Source: Candidatus Bathyarchaeota archaeon (GTDB lineage Archaea; Thermoproteota; Bathyarchaeia; Bathyarchaeales; Bathycorpusculaceae). From it: 5,125 bases of DNA. The notes beneath the pieces are model-generated. The model did not search any database and had not been told where the DNA came from. It saw nothing but the letters and a program-made list of their open reading frames with translations. The stretch spans positions 1-5,125 of the forward strand of contig JAOZHM010000109.1 in assembly GCA_026014845.1 (NCBI GenBank), given 5' to 3'. Shown one piece after another: positions 1-3,870 of the stretch; position 1 is the stretch's first letter, and every line of letters starts with the position of its first letter. Made by a program: the position numbers and the translations under genes.

Positions 1-191
1 CAATGGCCAGTAACCACACGTTCTATTCCTCGCAAACACCTCTTCCGTCCACAAGCATCTCTTGTTCCCCTCTGAAGAGGGATGAATCTGGTCGGATGAC
101 CCTCGTGAACCAGTCAAAAAAGAAGGCTAAGGCAAGCTTGAAAAGGCAGAAAGAGAATTTAAACCATTTTACACCAATTATTTAATTCCCC
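1..191. other. Left edge, no convincing gene
   Basis: No reliable gene is seen here. One plus-strand frame is open from the window edge to a TGA at 73-75 (24 codons), so the 3' end of a gene outside the window is possible. I do not recognise the peptide. A second frame is open from 3 to 185 and ends in a lysine-rich stretch, but it lacks a ribosome binding site or promoter and resembles no family I know. The stretch does contain two small inverted repeats, listed separately. Confidence 0.3.
68..113. repeat. Two adjacent short inverted repeats
   Basis: CCCTCT (68-73) and AGAGGG (76-81) form a perfect 6-bp stem with a 2-base loop. GGTC (90-93) and GACC (98-101) form a 4-bp stem, and CTGGT (88-92) with ACCAG (109-113) offers a competing 5-bp stem. 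Possible roles are a structured RNA 3' end, a transcription end signal, or the subterminal hairpin of an insertion element running off the left edge. None of these can be decided from the window. The first stem overlaps the TGA that closes the open frame entering from the edge. Confidence 0.3.
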
Positions 192-202
192 CGCGCGCAC
201 GC
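192..202. repeat. Alternating CG/CA tract 1
   Basis: Eleven bases alternate strictly between pyrimidine and purine (CGCGCGCACGC) in otherwise A/T-rich surroundings. It lies 8 bp beyond the stop codon of the first VapC gene and contains the 9-mer CGCGCACGC, which recurs twice in tract 2. Alternating CG tracts can form Z-DNA. Here the tract marks one edge of the first VapBC module. Confidence 0.6.
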
Positions 203-210
203 CCACAAGT

Positions 211-645
211 TCAAACCAACGGGTTTAAGACTTGAAAACCATAGGCTTTGAAGTCCTCAACGTTCTCCGTATAAATCGTTTCCACATCGTTTTCTTTCGC
301 CGTAACAGCTAACAAACAATCAAAAATTCCACTCTTAGACAACTTCAATTCTTTAGCAAACTTGAAAACTTCCTTTGGCGCCATCCTCGTCGGATTCACT
401 TTTTCAATTCCGCGACATTCCCAAAGGTCGAGACATATGTCCACAGCCTCGTCAACCGAAAGGGGATACTCAACCCTTTTACGGTTTGTAACCACCGCAA
501 AGAATTCATACAATATCTGCGGAGTAATACAAACATTAACTTCCCCACGCACAGCCTTTCTAACAACGTCACTAGCTCTTTTTTGATACGGGGACGCCCG
601 GTTATGTGAATGCACAAGAATATTCGTGTCAAGTAATATCTTCAT
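211..645 (-). CDS. vapC: VapC-type PIN-domain toxin ribonuclease (pair 1)
   Basis: This is a 144-residue PIN-domain protein of normal VapC length, expected to act in the cytoplasm as a Mg2+-dependent endoribonuclease on RNA until bound by its antitoxin. The sequence shows the N-terminal LLDTNIL motif with Asp6, Glu47 in the YEFF segment, and Asp109 in IFDCLLAVTA. The last motif is TENVEDF (126-132), where Asn128 stands at the place usually occupied by the fourth acid, so Asp131 may substitute. The start is an ATG with a purine-rich GGAAGAG stretch just upstream. It overlaps the end of the antitoxin gene by 17 nt in another frame, which implies translational coupling. The target RNA cannot be predicted. 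The family call is firm; that the enzyme is active is inferred. Confidence 0.92.
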   Translation of the reverse strand: MKILLDTNILVHSHNRASPYQKRASDVVRKAVRGEVNVCITPQILYEFFAVVTNRKRVEYPLSVDEAVDICLDLWECRGIEKVNPTRMAPKEVFKFAKELKLSKSGIFDCLLAVTAKENDVETIYTENVEDFKAYGFQVLNPLV

Positions 646-880
646 AGATCTCTTCCCTCGTGATTTTACCCTTTACCTTCCCAAGATTCGGCGGATTATC
701 CAGCCTCTCAAGAACTCTCTTACCCGCACCGCTTCTATGTGCCACAACCAGCCTCGCCACACCTCTCTCCAACACTTCGATATATAACCTGTCTCCATCA
801 ACCAAACCCAACTTCTCCTGCACCTCACGAGGAAGATACACCTTATCTTTATAATAAGTAGTCTCAGCCAATTCAACCAC
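629..880 (-). CDS. vapB: VapB-type antitoxin, AbrB/SpoVT fold (pair 1)
   Basis: This 83-residue antitoxin is predicted to bind and block the VapC encoded just downstream and to repress the shared promoter. Residues about 6-45 fit a swapped-hairpin AbrB domain: a DKVYLPREVQEKLGL core, then a VDGD turn and the strands LYIEVLE and ARLVVAH. The remaining 40 or so residues are charged and would wrap the toxin. The frame is open as far upstream as 1003, but I chose the GTG at 880. It lies about 27 bp from a strong TATA box, and the longer version would run antisense through the recombinase fragment with a cysteine-rich, unfamily-like N-terminus. The transcript is thus probably leaderless. Its 3' end overlaps vapC by 17 nt. 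Confidence 0.85.
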   Translation of the reverse strand: MVELAETTYYKDKVYLPREVQEKLGLVDGDRLYIEVLERGVARLVVAHRSGAGKRVLERLDNPPNLGKVKGKITREEIYEDIT

Positions 881-903
881 AAAATTACCCAAATCAATTG
901 GGT

Positions 904-917
904 AATATAAACCTTTC
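904..917 (-). promoter_or_regulatory. Archaeal promoter of vapBC pair 1
   Basis: On the minus strand a BRE-like GAAAGG (917-912) is followed directly by the TATA box TTTATATT (911-904). The centre of the box is about 27 bp from the GTG at 880, so transcription should begin at or next to the start codon and give a leaderless mRNA. The alternating CG tract 2 abuts the promoter on its upstream side. Confidence 0.6.
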
Positions 918-931
918 GCGCACGCGCACGC
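917..931. repeat. Alternating CG/CA tract 2
   Basis: Fifteen bases alternate strictly (CGCGCACGCGCACGC). They contain two overlapping copies of the 9-mer CGCGCACGC, which also occurs in tract 1 in the same orientation. The tract sits between the vapBC-1 promoter and the 5' broken end of the recombinase fragment, whose open frame begins immediately after it behind a TAG at 932-934. Confidence 0.65.
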
Positions 932-934
932 TAG

Positions 935-1129
935 GTTATTCCAGAGATTGCTGAGAGGATTTCGATGCCTTTCCACTTTTGGAGACATATGTTCGCGCAA
1001 CATATGCTTAGAGCAAGCAACTGGAATTATGGACTCGTAGCATCACTAGGAGGTTGGTCTCTGGAAGCATTAAGACGCTATTACGGAATGCCCCCAAAAG
1101 AAGTCATACGCAAATTCGGATTAGAAACC
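935..1129 (+). pseudogene. Tyrosine recombinase (integrase) C-terminal fragment
   Basis: About 64 codons encode the end of the catalytic domain of an archaeal tyrosine recombinase. The segment FHFWRHMFAQHML carries the H-x-x-R box with the second catalytic arginine. It is followed by the hydrophobic LVASLGGW segment in the position of the LGH/W box and by ALRRYYG with the nucleophile tyrosine. The remainder, PPKEVIRKFGLE, is the typical tail. The N-terminal binding domain and first catalytic arginine are absent: the frame is closed by TAG at 932-934, directly after CG tract 2. An ATG at 965 lies inside the fragment. Family-like sequence stops at about 1126, beside CG tract 3. The frame stays open to 1327, but that part is antisense to the DUF2283 gene. 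This is a non-functional relic of an integrated element; it could be mobilised only if another recombinase acts on the sites. Confidence 0.8.
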
Positions 1130-1290
1130 CGCGCGCGCTTCTTATATCGGATGACCACATCATTCTCGGTTAATTCTGAGTCGTCGGCCTGCGAGTCTGG
1201 ACTAAATGATATGTACAGCACATCAGCTTTTTCATCATATTCCACGTCGACCACTTCGGTGCTAAGGGCCACTATCTCGCTTTTTGCCAT
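1081..1290 (-). CDS. DUF2283 family protein, C-terminus replaced
   Basis: A 69-codon ORF whose first 50 residues match the small DUF2283 family: EYDEKADVLYISF, then a short acidic linker, then DVVIRY. The biochemical function of the family is unknown; its genes are often found near TA genes. The usual end of the domain (a strand and turn of about 15-20 residues) is missing. After Lys50 (about 1141) the frame crosses CG tract 3 and continues as the antisense of the recombinase fragment to a stop at 1081, so the last 19 residues are probably meaningless. The start is well supported: GAGGAGGAG at 1308-1300 is a strong Shine-Dalgarno sequence 9 nt ahead of the ATG. The gene diverges from the UPF0175 antitoxin and may share its control region. 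It may be expressed but is unlikely to fold like an intact member. Confidence 0.6.
   Translation of the reverse strand: MAKSEIVALSTEVVDVEYDEKADVLYISFSPDSQADDSELTENDVVIRYKKRARVSNPNLRMTSFGGIP
1130..1138. repeat. Alternating CG tract 3 at a chimeric joint
   Basis: Nine alternating bases (CGCGCGCGC) sit between the last recombinase-like codon (about 1126) and the last DUF2283-like codon (about 1141, opposite strand). Both genes lose family resemblance within a few bases of it, so it marks the joint at which two truncated genes were brought together. Confidence 0.55.
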
Positions 1291-1337
1291 ATTACTGGTC
1301 TCCTCCTCAATAACTTATGTGCTTTAGAGGTTAAAAA

Positions 1338-1383
1338 CACTGTGTAAACATTTATATGTATCGTTTACATACAAATGTAAACA
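1338..1383. promoter_or_regulatory. Promoter and operator of UPF0175/DUF3368 operon
   Basis: A TATA box TTTATATG (1351-1358) lies about 30-39 bp before the two candidate starts of the antitoxin gene. Between it and the gene is a perfect inverted repeat, GTTTACAT (1363-1370) and ATGTAAAC (1375-1382), with a 4-base spacer. A third half-site TGTAAACA (1343-1350) lies on the other side of the TATA box and repeats 1376-1383 directly. Such a site over the transcription start suits autorepression by the ribbon-helix-helix antitoxin, which is an inference. TTTATATG read in reverse (CATATAAA) could also serve the divergent DUF2283 gene. Confidence 0.55.
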
Positions 1384-1392
1384 GTGATCCCG

Positions 1393-1701
1393 ATGACAGA
1401 AGTCATATCCACACGAATCCCAGACGACGTAGCCAAAGACCTAAAGGAAATCGAAAAGGAAGAAAAAACCGACCGCGCCACTGTAATCAGAAAACTCTTA
1501 GCAAAGGCTATTGCCGAGTGGAAACTTGAAAAGGCCTTAACACTCTATCGTGACGGAAAAATAACCCTCTGGAAAGCCGCAAAAATCGCAGATTTATCCC
1601 TCTGGGAAATAATGGAAATAACAAAAGAGAGAAAGATTCCGTTTCGCTACACACATGAAGATTTCCGCAAAGACTTTGAAGCGGCTTCGAAGGAAAAATA
1701 A
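1393..1701 (+). CDS. UPF0175 antitoxin with ribbon-helix-helix N-terminus
   Basis: A 102-residue antitoxin in two parts. Residues 2-45 fit a ribbon-helix-helix DNA-binding domain: strand EVISTRIP, then helices DDVAKDLKEIEKEE and TDRATVIRKLLAKAI. Residues 50-92 are the UPF0175 (COG2886) segment, with DGKITLWKAAKIADLSLWEI and the KIPFRYTHEDFRKDFEA tail. UPF0175 proteins are typically paired with DUF3368 PIN proteins, as here, and should neutralise that toxin and repress the operon. An in-frame GTG at 1384 is an alternative start. I prefer ATG 1393 because it begins right before the first strand, but the TATA distance allows either with a very short leader. The stop TAA shares its last base with the next ATG, so the two genes are tightly coupled. 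Confidence 0.85.
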   Translation: MTEVISTRIPDDVAKDLKEIEKEEKTDRATVIRKLLAKAIAEWKLEKALTLYRDGKITLWKAAKIADLSLWEIMEITKERKIPFRYTHEDFRKDFEAASKEK

Positions 1702-2234
1702 TGCAGAAACCACTAATTTTCAACTCAACCCCTCTAATCTACTTGACACGAGTTTCCTTAGCAAAATTCTTCAAAGAAATCCCCGAAGAAAAGTTCACCA
1801 CAACAAGAGTGTTCAACGAAGTCGTCCAAGAAGGAAAAAAGAAAGGAGCGCCAGAAGCATCACTCTTAGAAAGCTTGTTCAAAGAAGAAATAATCAAAGT
1901 TCATAACCCCAACGACGAAGAATACCTCAAATTCGTAAAAAAAATGTCTGCAGAAAGTGAAAGACAACCATTACACGAAGCAGAAGCAGAGGTTCTCTGC
2001 CTGGCAAAAGAGCTGAACGGAATAGCCATAGCCGATGACCAAGTCGCCAGATCCGTTGCTAGGCTTCTGGGAATAGAACTCCATGGAACAGGCTACATCC
2101 TAGGCAAAATATTTGCGACAGGCAAGATCAAAAAAGAAGAGTTAACGGAAAAGGTTAAGGAAATGCGTAACGAGGGATGGCACGTGTCAGCTGAAGACTA
2201 CCTAAAAATAATCGAGTACCTAAAGAACCTTTAA
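1701..2234 (+). CDS. DUF3368 PIN-domain toxin (COG2405-like)
   Basis: A 177-residue PIN-superfamily protein of the DUF3368/COG2405 group, predicted to be the RNase toxin of the upstream UPF0175 antitoxin. Visible features are FNSTPLIYL at 7-15, FNEVVQEG at 38-45 with Glu40, HEAEAEVLCLAKE at 92-104, and AIADDQVARSVARLLG at 109-124 with Asp112 and Asp113. The C-terminal region LHGTGYILGKIFATGKI with a final GWHVSAEDYLKII segment is the extra DUF3368 portion that makes it longer than a classical VapC. Asn8 stands where most PIN enzymes have their first aspartate; I recall Asn variants in this group, so it may not mean loss of activity. The ATG overlaps the antitoxin stop by one base. The 3' end overlaps by 3 nt the end of a convergent small ORF. 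Confidence 0.88.
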   Translation: MQKPLIFNSTPLIYLTRVSLAKFFKEIPEEKFTTTRVFNEVVQEGKKKGAPEASLLESLFKEEIIKVHNPNDEEYLKFVKKMSAESERQPLHEAEAEVLCLAKELNGIAIADDQVARSVARLLGIELHGTGYILGKIFATGKIKKEELTEKVKEMRNEGWHVSAEDYLKIIEYLKNL

Positions 2235-2377
2235 TCAGCCACACGCGCATAAATGTTAGCCTCAACCTTGTCGTTTAACGGCTCTTCTAACCTCACAAGC
2301 CTCTCCTCAACAAGCCCTGCTAATCTTTCAACTTTTTCACGAACAAGCTTAACCTCTTTTAGGGCACTACTTGACAC
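2231..2377 (-). CDS. 48-codon coiled-coil ORF, possible truncated antitoxin
   Basis: This minus-strand frame from GTG 2377 to TAA at 2233-2231 encodes 48 residues. After a short SSSALKEVK start comes a strongly amphipathic helix (VREKVERLAGLVEERLVRLEEP) and an acidic/neutral turn, then the tail EANIYARVAD. The helix and the LEEPLNDKVEA portion resemble small archaeal antitoxin-like proteins, but from memory those continue with another acidic helix. Here the frame runs into CG tract 4 and stops, overlapping the end of the DUF3368 gene by 3 nt. A TATA box TTTATATC (2416-2409) about 35 bp before the GTG supports expression. No partner toxin lies downstream. It may be a truncated, orphaned antitoxin; a chance ORF is the alternative. 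The open frame extends further upstream with a hydrophobic stretch but without a standard ATG. Confidence 0.45.
   Translation of the reverse strand: MSSSALKEVKLVREKVERLAGLVEERLVRLEEPLNDKVEANIYARVAD
2240..2251. repeat. Alternating purine-pyrimidine tract 4
   Basis: Twelve bases alternate strictly (CACACGCGCATA). The tract lies just after the DUF3368 toxin gene and encodes the last codons of the minus-strand 48-codon ORF, at the point where that ORF appears truncated. It is less CG-rich than tracts 1-3 and lacks their CGCGCACGC 9-mer. A shorter alternating stretch (CGTGCGCA, 2432-2439) occurs upstream of the same ORF. Confidence 0.4.
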
Positions 2378-2408
2378 TGCAATCCCACACAATAATATGA
2401 ATGGCAAG

Positions 2409-2416
2409 ATATAAAT
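2409..2416 (-). promoter_or_regulatory. TATA box of the 48-codon ORF
   Basis: The minus-strand TTTATATC is similar to the TATA box of vapBC pair 1. Its centre is about 35 bp from the GTG at 2377, which would give an mRNA leader of roughly 9 nt. Confidence 0.4.
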
Positions 2417-2460
2417 GTCAAAAATAGAAATCGTGCGCAGAGATCATACGACATGCGTAA

Positions 2461-2474
2461 GAAGGCTTAAATAT
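2461..2474 (+). promoter_or_regulatory. Promoter of vapBC pair 2
   Basis: A purine-rich GAAGGC element precedes the TATA box TTAAATAT (2467-2474), placing transcription start near 2496. The leader would be about 14 nt and includes AGAGG (2498-2502), a Shine-Dalgarno sequence 7 nt before the ATG at 2510. GCATCG occurs at 2483-2488 and again at 2502-2507, two direct copies 19 bp apart flanking the presumed start site. They could be antitoxin contacts, but this is weak evidence. Confidence 0.5.
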
Positions 2475-2509
2475 CGAACTCTGCATCGTTAAACAATAGA
2501 GGCATCGAT

Positions 2510-2719
2510 ATGGGTATCGTAACACTCTCATCAAAATTTCAGGTTGTAATTCCCAGAGACGTCCGAGAAAAACTAAACCTCACGCCAGGACAAAAAATCG
2601 TCGTAATAGAGAAAGACGGCGTCCTCCATCTAATCCCCCAAAAACCCATGAAAGAAATGAGAGGCTTCGTAAAGAACATAAACACACACAAGCTCAGAGA
2701 CGAAGAGGATCGCTTTTGA
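2510..2719 (+). CDS. vapB: VapB-type antitoxin, AbrB/MazE fold (pair 2)
   Basis: A 69-residue AbrB-family antitoxin, the clearest of the three in the window. Residues 1-45 are a canonical swapped-hairpin domain (VTLSSKFQVVIPRDVREKLNLTPG, then KIVVIEKDG and VLHLIPQ). The last 25 residues (KEMRGFVKNINTHKLRDEEDRF) form the flexible toxin-binding tail, where the MRG motif and the acidic end are typical. The ATG has an AGAGG Shine-Dalgarno sequence at a spacing of 7. The gene ends in TGA, which shares four bases (TTGA, 2716-2719) with the TTG start of the toxin gene, so the toxin is translated by termination-reinitiation. It is expected to repress its own promoter and hold VapC inactive. Confidence 0.92.
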   Translation: MGIVTLSSKFQVVIPRDVREKLNLTPGQKIVVIEKDGVLHLIPQKPMKEMRGFVKNINTHKLRDEEDRF

Positions 2720-3093
2720 TTCTAATAGACTCCCACGGTTGGATCGAATACTTCGCTGAAGGACCACTTGCAGACAGCTACGCACCCTTCATAGAAAAAG
2801 CAAACGTCGAAAACACAGTAACGCCAACCATCGTCGTCTACGAAGTCTACAGAAAAATCAAAAACACAAAAGGCGAACAAAAAGCATTAGAAGCCTACGC
2901 CCAAATATCCCGAACAAAAATCATCGAATTAAACAGCCCCTTATCCCTAGAAGCCGCCGACATCAGCCTAACCACAAAACTGGGAATGGCCGACTCGATA
3001 ATCGTAGCCACAGCAAAAACCTACAACGCCGAAATAATAACAAGCGACAAACACCTAAAAAACATAAAAGCCGTCAAATTCATAAGCAAATGA
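2716..3093 (+). CDS. vapC: VapC-type PIN-domain toxin ribonuclease (pair 2)
   Basis: A 125-residue VapC with all four expected acidic residues visible: Asp5 in LIDSHGWIEYF, Glu43 in VYEVYR, Asp93 in MADSIIVATA, and Asp111 after Thr109-Ser110 near the C-terminus. The length is typical for compact archaeal VapCs. The start is a TTG at 2716 inside the antitoxin's stop (TTGA). No ATG or GTG start exists upstream in frame that would keep the conserved LIDS strand at the N-terminus. It should act as a metal-dependent endoribonuclease, inhibited by the upstream AbrB-type antitoxin. Codons rich in A and C at third positions match the neighbouring plus-strand genes. The gene is convergent with the ORF ending at 3104, with a gap of only 10 bp and no obvious terminator. 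Confidence 0.93.
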   Translation: MILIDSHGWIEYFAEGPLADSYAPFIEKANVENTVTPTIVVYEVYRKIKNTKGEQKALEAYAQISRTKIIELNSPLSLEAADISLTTKLGMADSIIVATAKTYNAEIITSDKHLKNIKAVKFISK

Positions 3094-3103
3094 AACCGCT
3101 TAA

Positions 3104-3319
3104 TCATGCCTCCTCAAACGTCCTTAGCACTTCTTCTATCTCATCTAATTCTTTGACAACACCTTTAAGGAAGAGGAACTCAAGATACGCTTCATGTTCA
3201 GCATAGGAGTCTCCAACCTCGTCTTTTTCGAAGCGTTTAGCTGCCTCTTCGTATCCCATGCCGTATTTCTCCTCATACTCAAGCAGAAGCTTTCTATAGA
3301 AGCTTGTTTTAGCTTTCAA
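3104..3319 (-). CDS. Small helical protein, putative orphan antitoxin
   Basis: A 71-residue charged, all-helical protein: a KAKTSFYRKLLLEYEEKYGM helix, then the YEEAAKRFEKDEVGDS segment, then a C-terminal helix ending in IEEVLRTFEEA. The YGMxYEExxxRFEKxExGDS pattern resembles, from memory, small archaeal proteins encoded beside toxin genes, so an antitoxin role is inferred. No toxin gene is seen on either side. The start is a TTG at 3319 within TTGA, overlapping the stop of the 35-codon ORF upstream, so translation is probably coupled to it. A run of six G (minus strand, 3326-3321) lies just before the overlap. One extra G, or a -1 slip there, would fuse the two ORFs into a single protein of about 106 residues. 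Confidence 0.6.
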   Translation of the reverse strand: MKAKTSFYRKLLLEYEEKYGMGYEEAAKRFEKDEVGDSYAEHEAYLEFLFLKGVVKELDEIEEVLRTFEEA

Positions 3320-3423
3320 TCCCCCCTAAGCTCCTCGATTAAGCATTGCTCGAGGCTCCTCCCCTTCGCTAGCCTCCTAAGAACATTTTTGAGGTGCTCA
3401 GGCACAACTATGGTTGTGGTCAT
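3316..3423 (-). CDS. 35-codon ORF, ribbon-helix-helix-like
   Basis: A 35-residue ORF with a strand (TTTIVVPE) followed by a helix (HLKNVLRRLAKG) and the start of a second helix (SLEQCLIEELRGD). This is the order of a short ribbon-helix-helix or similar antitoxin N-terminus. The ATG at 3423 is about 24 bp from the TATA box CATATAAG (3450-3443), so the mRNA should be leaderless, which argues that this small ORF is real. Its TGA overlaps the TTG start of the next ORF. It could be a separate coupled gene or the N-terminal half of a frameshifted gene, the break being at the G run 3326-3321. No function can be assigned beyond a possible DNA-binding or antitoxin role. Confidence 0.5.
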   Translation of the reverse strand: MTTTIVVPEHLKNVLRRLAKGRSLEQCLIEELRGD

Positions 3424-3442
3424 TTCAACCCTACCAACACAG

Positions 3443-3450
3443 CTTATATG
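3443..3450 (-). promoter_or_regulatory. TATA box of the 35-codon ORF
   Basis: Minus-strand CATATAAG is centred 23-24 bp upstream of the ATG at 3423, the spacing expected for a leaderless archaeal transcript. The region 3424-3494 between this gene and the one ending at 3495 also holds the perfect 10-bp palindrome GACAGCTGTC (3471-3480). Confidence 0.45.
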
Positions 3451-3494
3451 CTCACTCACTTATGAAGATCGACAGCTGTCATAACCTAAACATC

Positions 3495-3719
3495 CTACTT
3501 CAGAACTCTCTCCAAATCGTCCATCGAGCATTCAACGTACTTGTCCCTAGCTACCTCTTCTCTGCTCTCCTCAATGGTTTTCAACGCCTCTTCATCCGCA
3601 AGCGTCTCTAAAGTGGCCAGAATCTGCTCCACCTTAACATACGCACTCATCATCTCCCTGAAAAGCTCTTCAGGAATAAGAATTCCCTCCCTCGTAACCT
3701 TAACTTTCACATCCACCAA
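3495..3719 (-). CDS. Putative archaeal antitoxin, no toxin partner
   Basis: About 74 residues. A strand-rich N-terminus (VDVKVKVTREGILIPEELF) looks like the first half of an AbrB/MazE-type hairpin. It is followed by the helix VEQILATLETLADEEALKTIEES and an acidic tail ending in MDDLERVLK. The LATLExLxDEEALKxIE stretch is, from memory, a recurrent toxin-wrapping segment in small archaeal antitoxins. No toxin gene follows it on the minus strand. The start is uncertain. TTG 3719 or GTG 3716 fits the TATA box at 3756-3749 and begins just before the conserved strand. GTG 3764 has a GGAGGT Shine-Dalgarno sequence at a spacing of 7, ATG 3743 is in frame between them, and the frame is open to TTG 3770. 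Confidence 0.6.
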   Translation of the reverse strand: MVDVKVKVTREGILIPEELFREMMSAYVKVEQILATLETLADEEALKTIEESREEVARDKYVECSMDDLERVLK

Positions 3720-3748
3720 AGGACCTACCAGATAAATACTCATCAAAA

Positions 3749-3762
3749 GATTTAAACTTTCC
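3749..3762 (-). promoter_or_regulatory. BRE/TATA upstream of the orphan antitoxin
   Basis: The minus strand reads GGAAAG (3762-3757) followed by TTTAAATC (3756-3749), a good archaeal BRE/TATA pair. Transcription would begin near 3727, only a few bases before TTG 3719. This is the reason for preferring the short form of that gene, and it competes with the upstream GGAGGT/GTG model. Confidence 0.4.
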
Positions 3763-3781
3763 ACCCTCAAAACCTCCGTGC

Positions 3782-3793
3782 GGTGACGTCACC
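3782..3793. repeat. 12-bp perfect palindrome
   Basis: GGTGACGTCACC is a perfect palindrome about 20 bp upstream of the presumed BRE/TATA of the orphan antitoxin. Its position suits a dimer-binding operator, but no second copy of the full site is present in the window. A related half-site (TACGTCAT, 5037-5044) lies just upstream of the vapBC pair 3 promoter. Confidence 0.35.
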
Positions 3794-3870
3794 TACACCA
3801 CTAAGCCATTGTTTCCCAAAAGTATCTAGTTCTAGTAATAAAGTATTCGTATCAAGTACAACCAAATTTC

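Noticed and set aside
3..185. 60-codon plus-strand ORF at the left edge
   Set aside because: No ribosome binding site is visible because it begins at the edge, there is no family resemblance, and it has a Ser/Thr/Lys-rich composition. A competing frame is also open. Not supported as a gene.
881..1003. N-terminal extension of the first VapB to 124 residues
   Set aside because: The extension is antisense to the recombinase relic, passes through CG tract 2 and the promoter, and has no resemblance to AbrB antitoxins. The TATA box at 904-911 points to GTG 880.
1130..1327. Continuation of the recombinase ORF into a Ser/Thr-rich tail
   Set aside because: It is the antisense reading of the DUF2283 gene and starts exactly at the chimeric joint.
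1655..1906. Arg/Lys/Ser-rich ORF overlapping the UPF0175 and DUF3368 genes
   Set aside because: Lies in a shifted frame across two well-supported genes; the composition is typical of a shadow.
3471..3480. GACAGCTGTC palindrome as an operator
   Set aside because: A 10-bp palindrome alone is weak evidence. It lies upstream of the TATA box of the 35-codon ORF, and no second copy was found.
3194..3735. Plus-strand ORFs opposite the small antitoxin-like genes
   Set aside because: Ser/Leu/Phe-rich antisense readings without promoters or motifs; the minus-strand genes explain the region.
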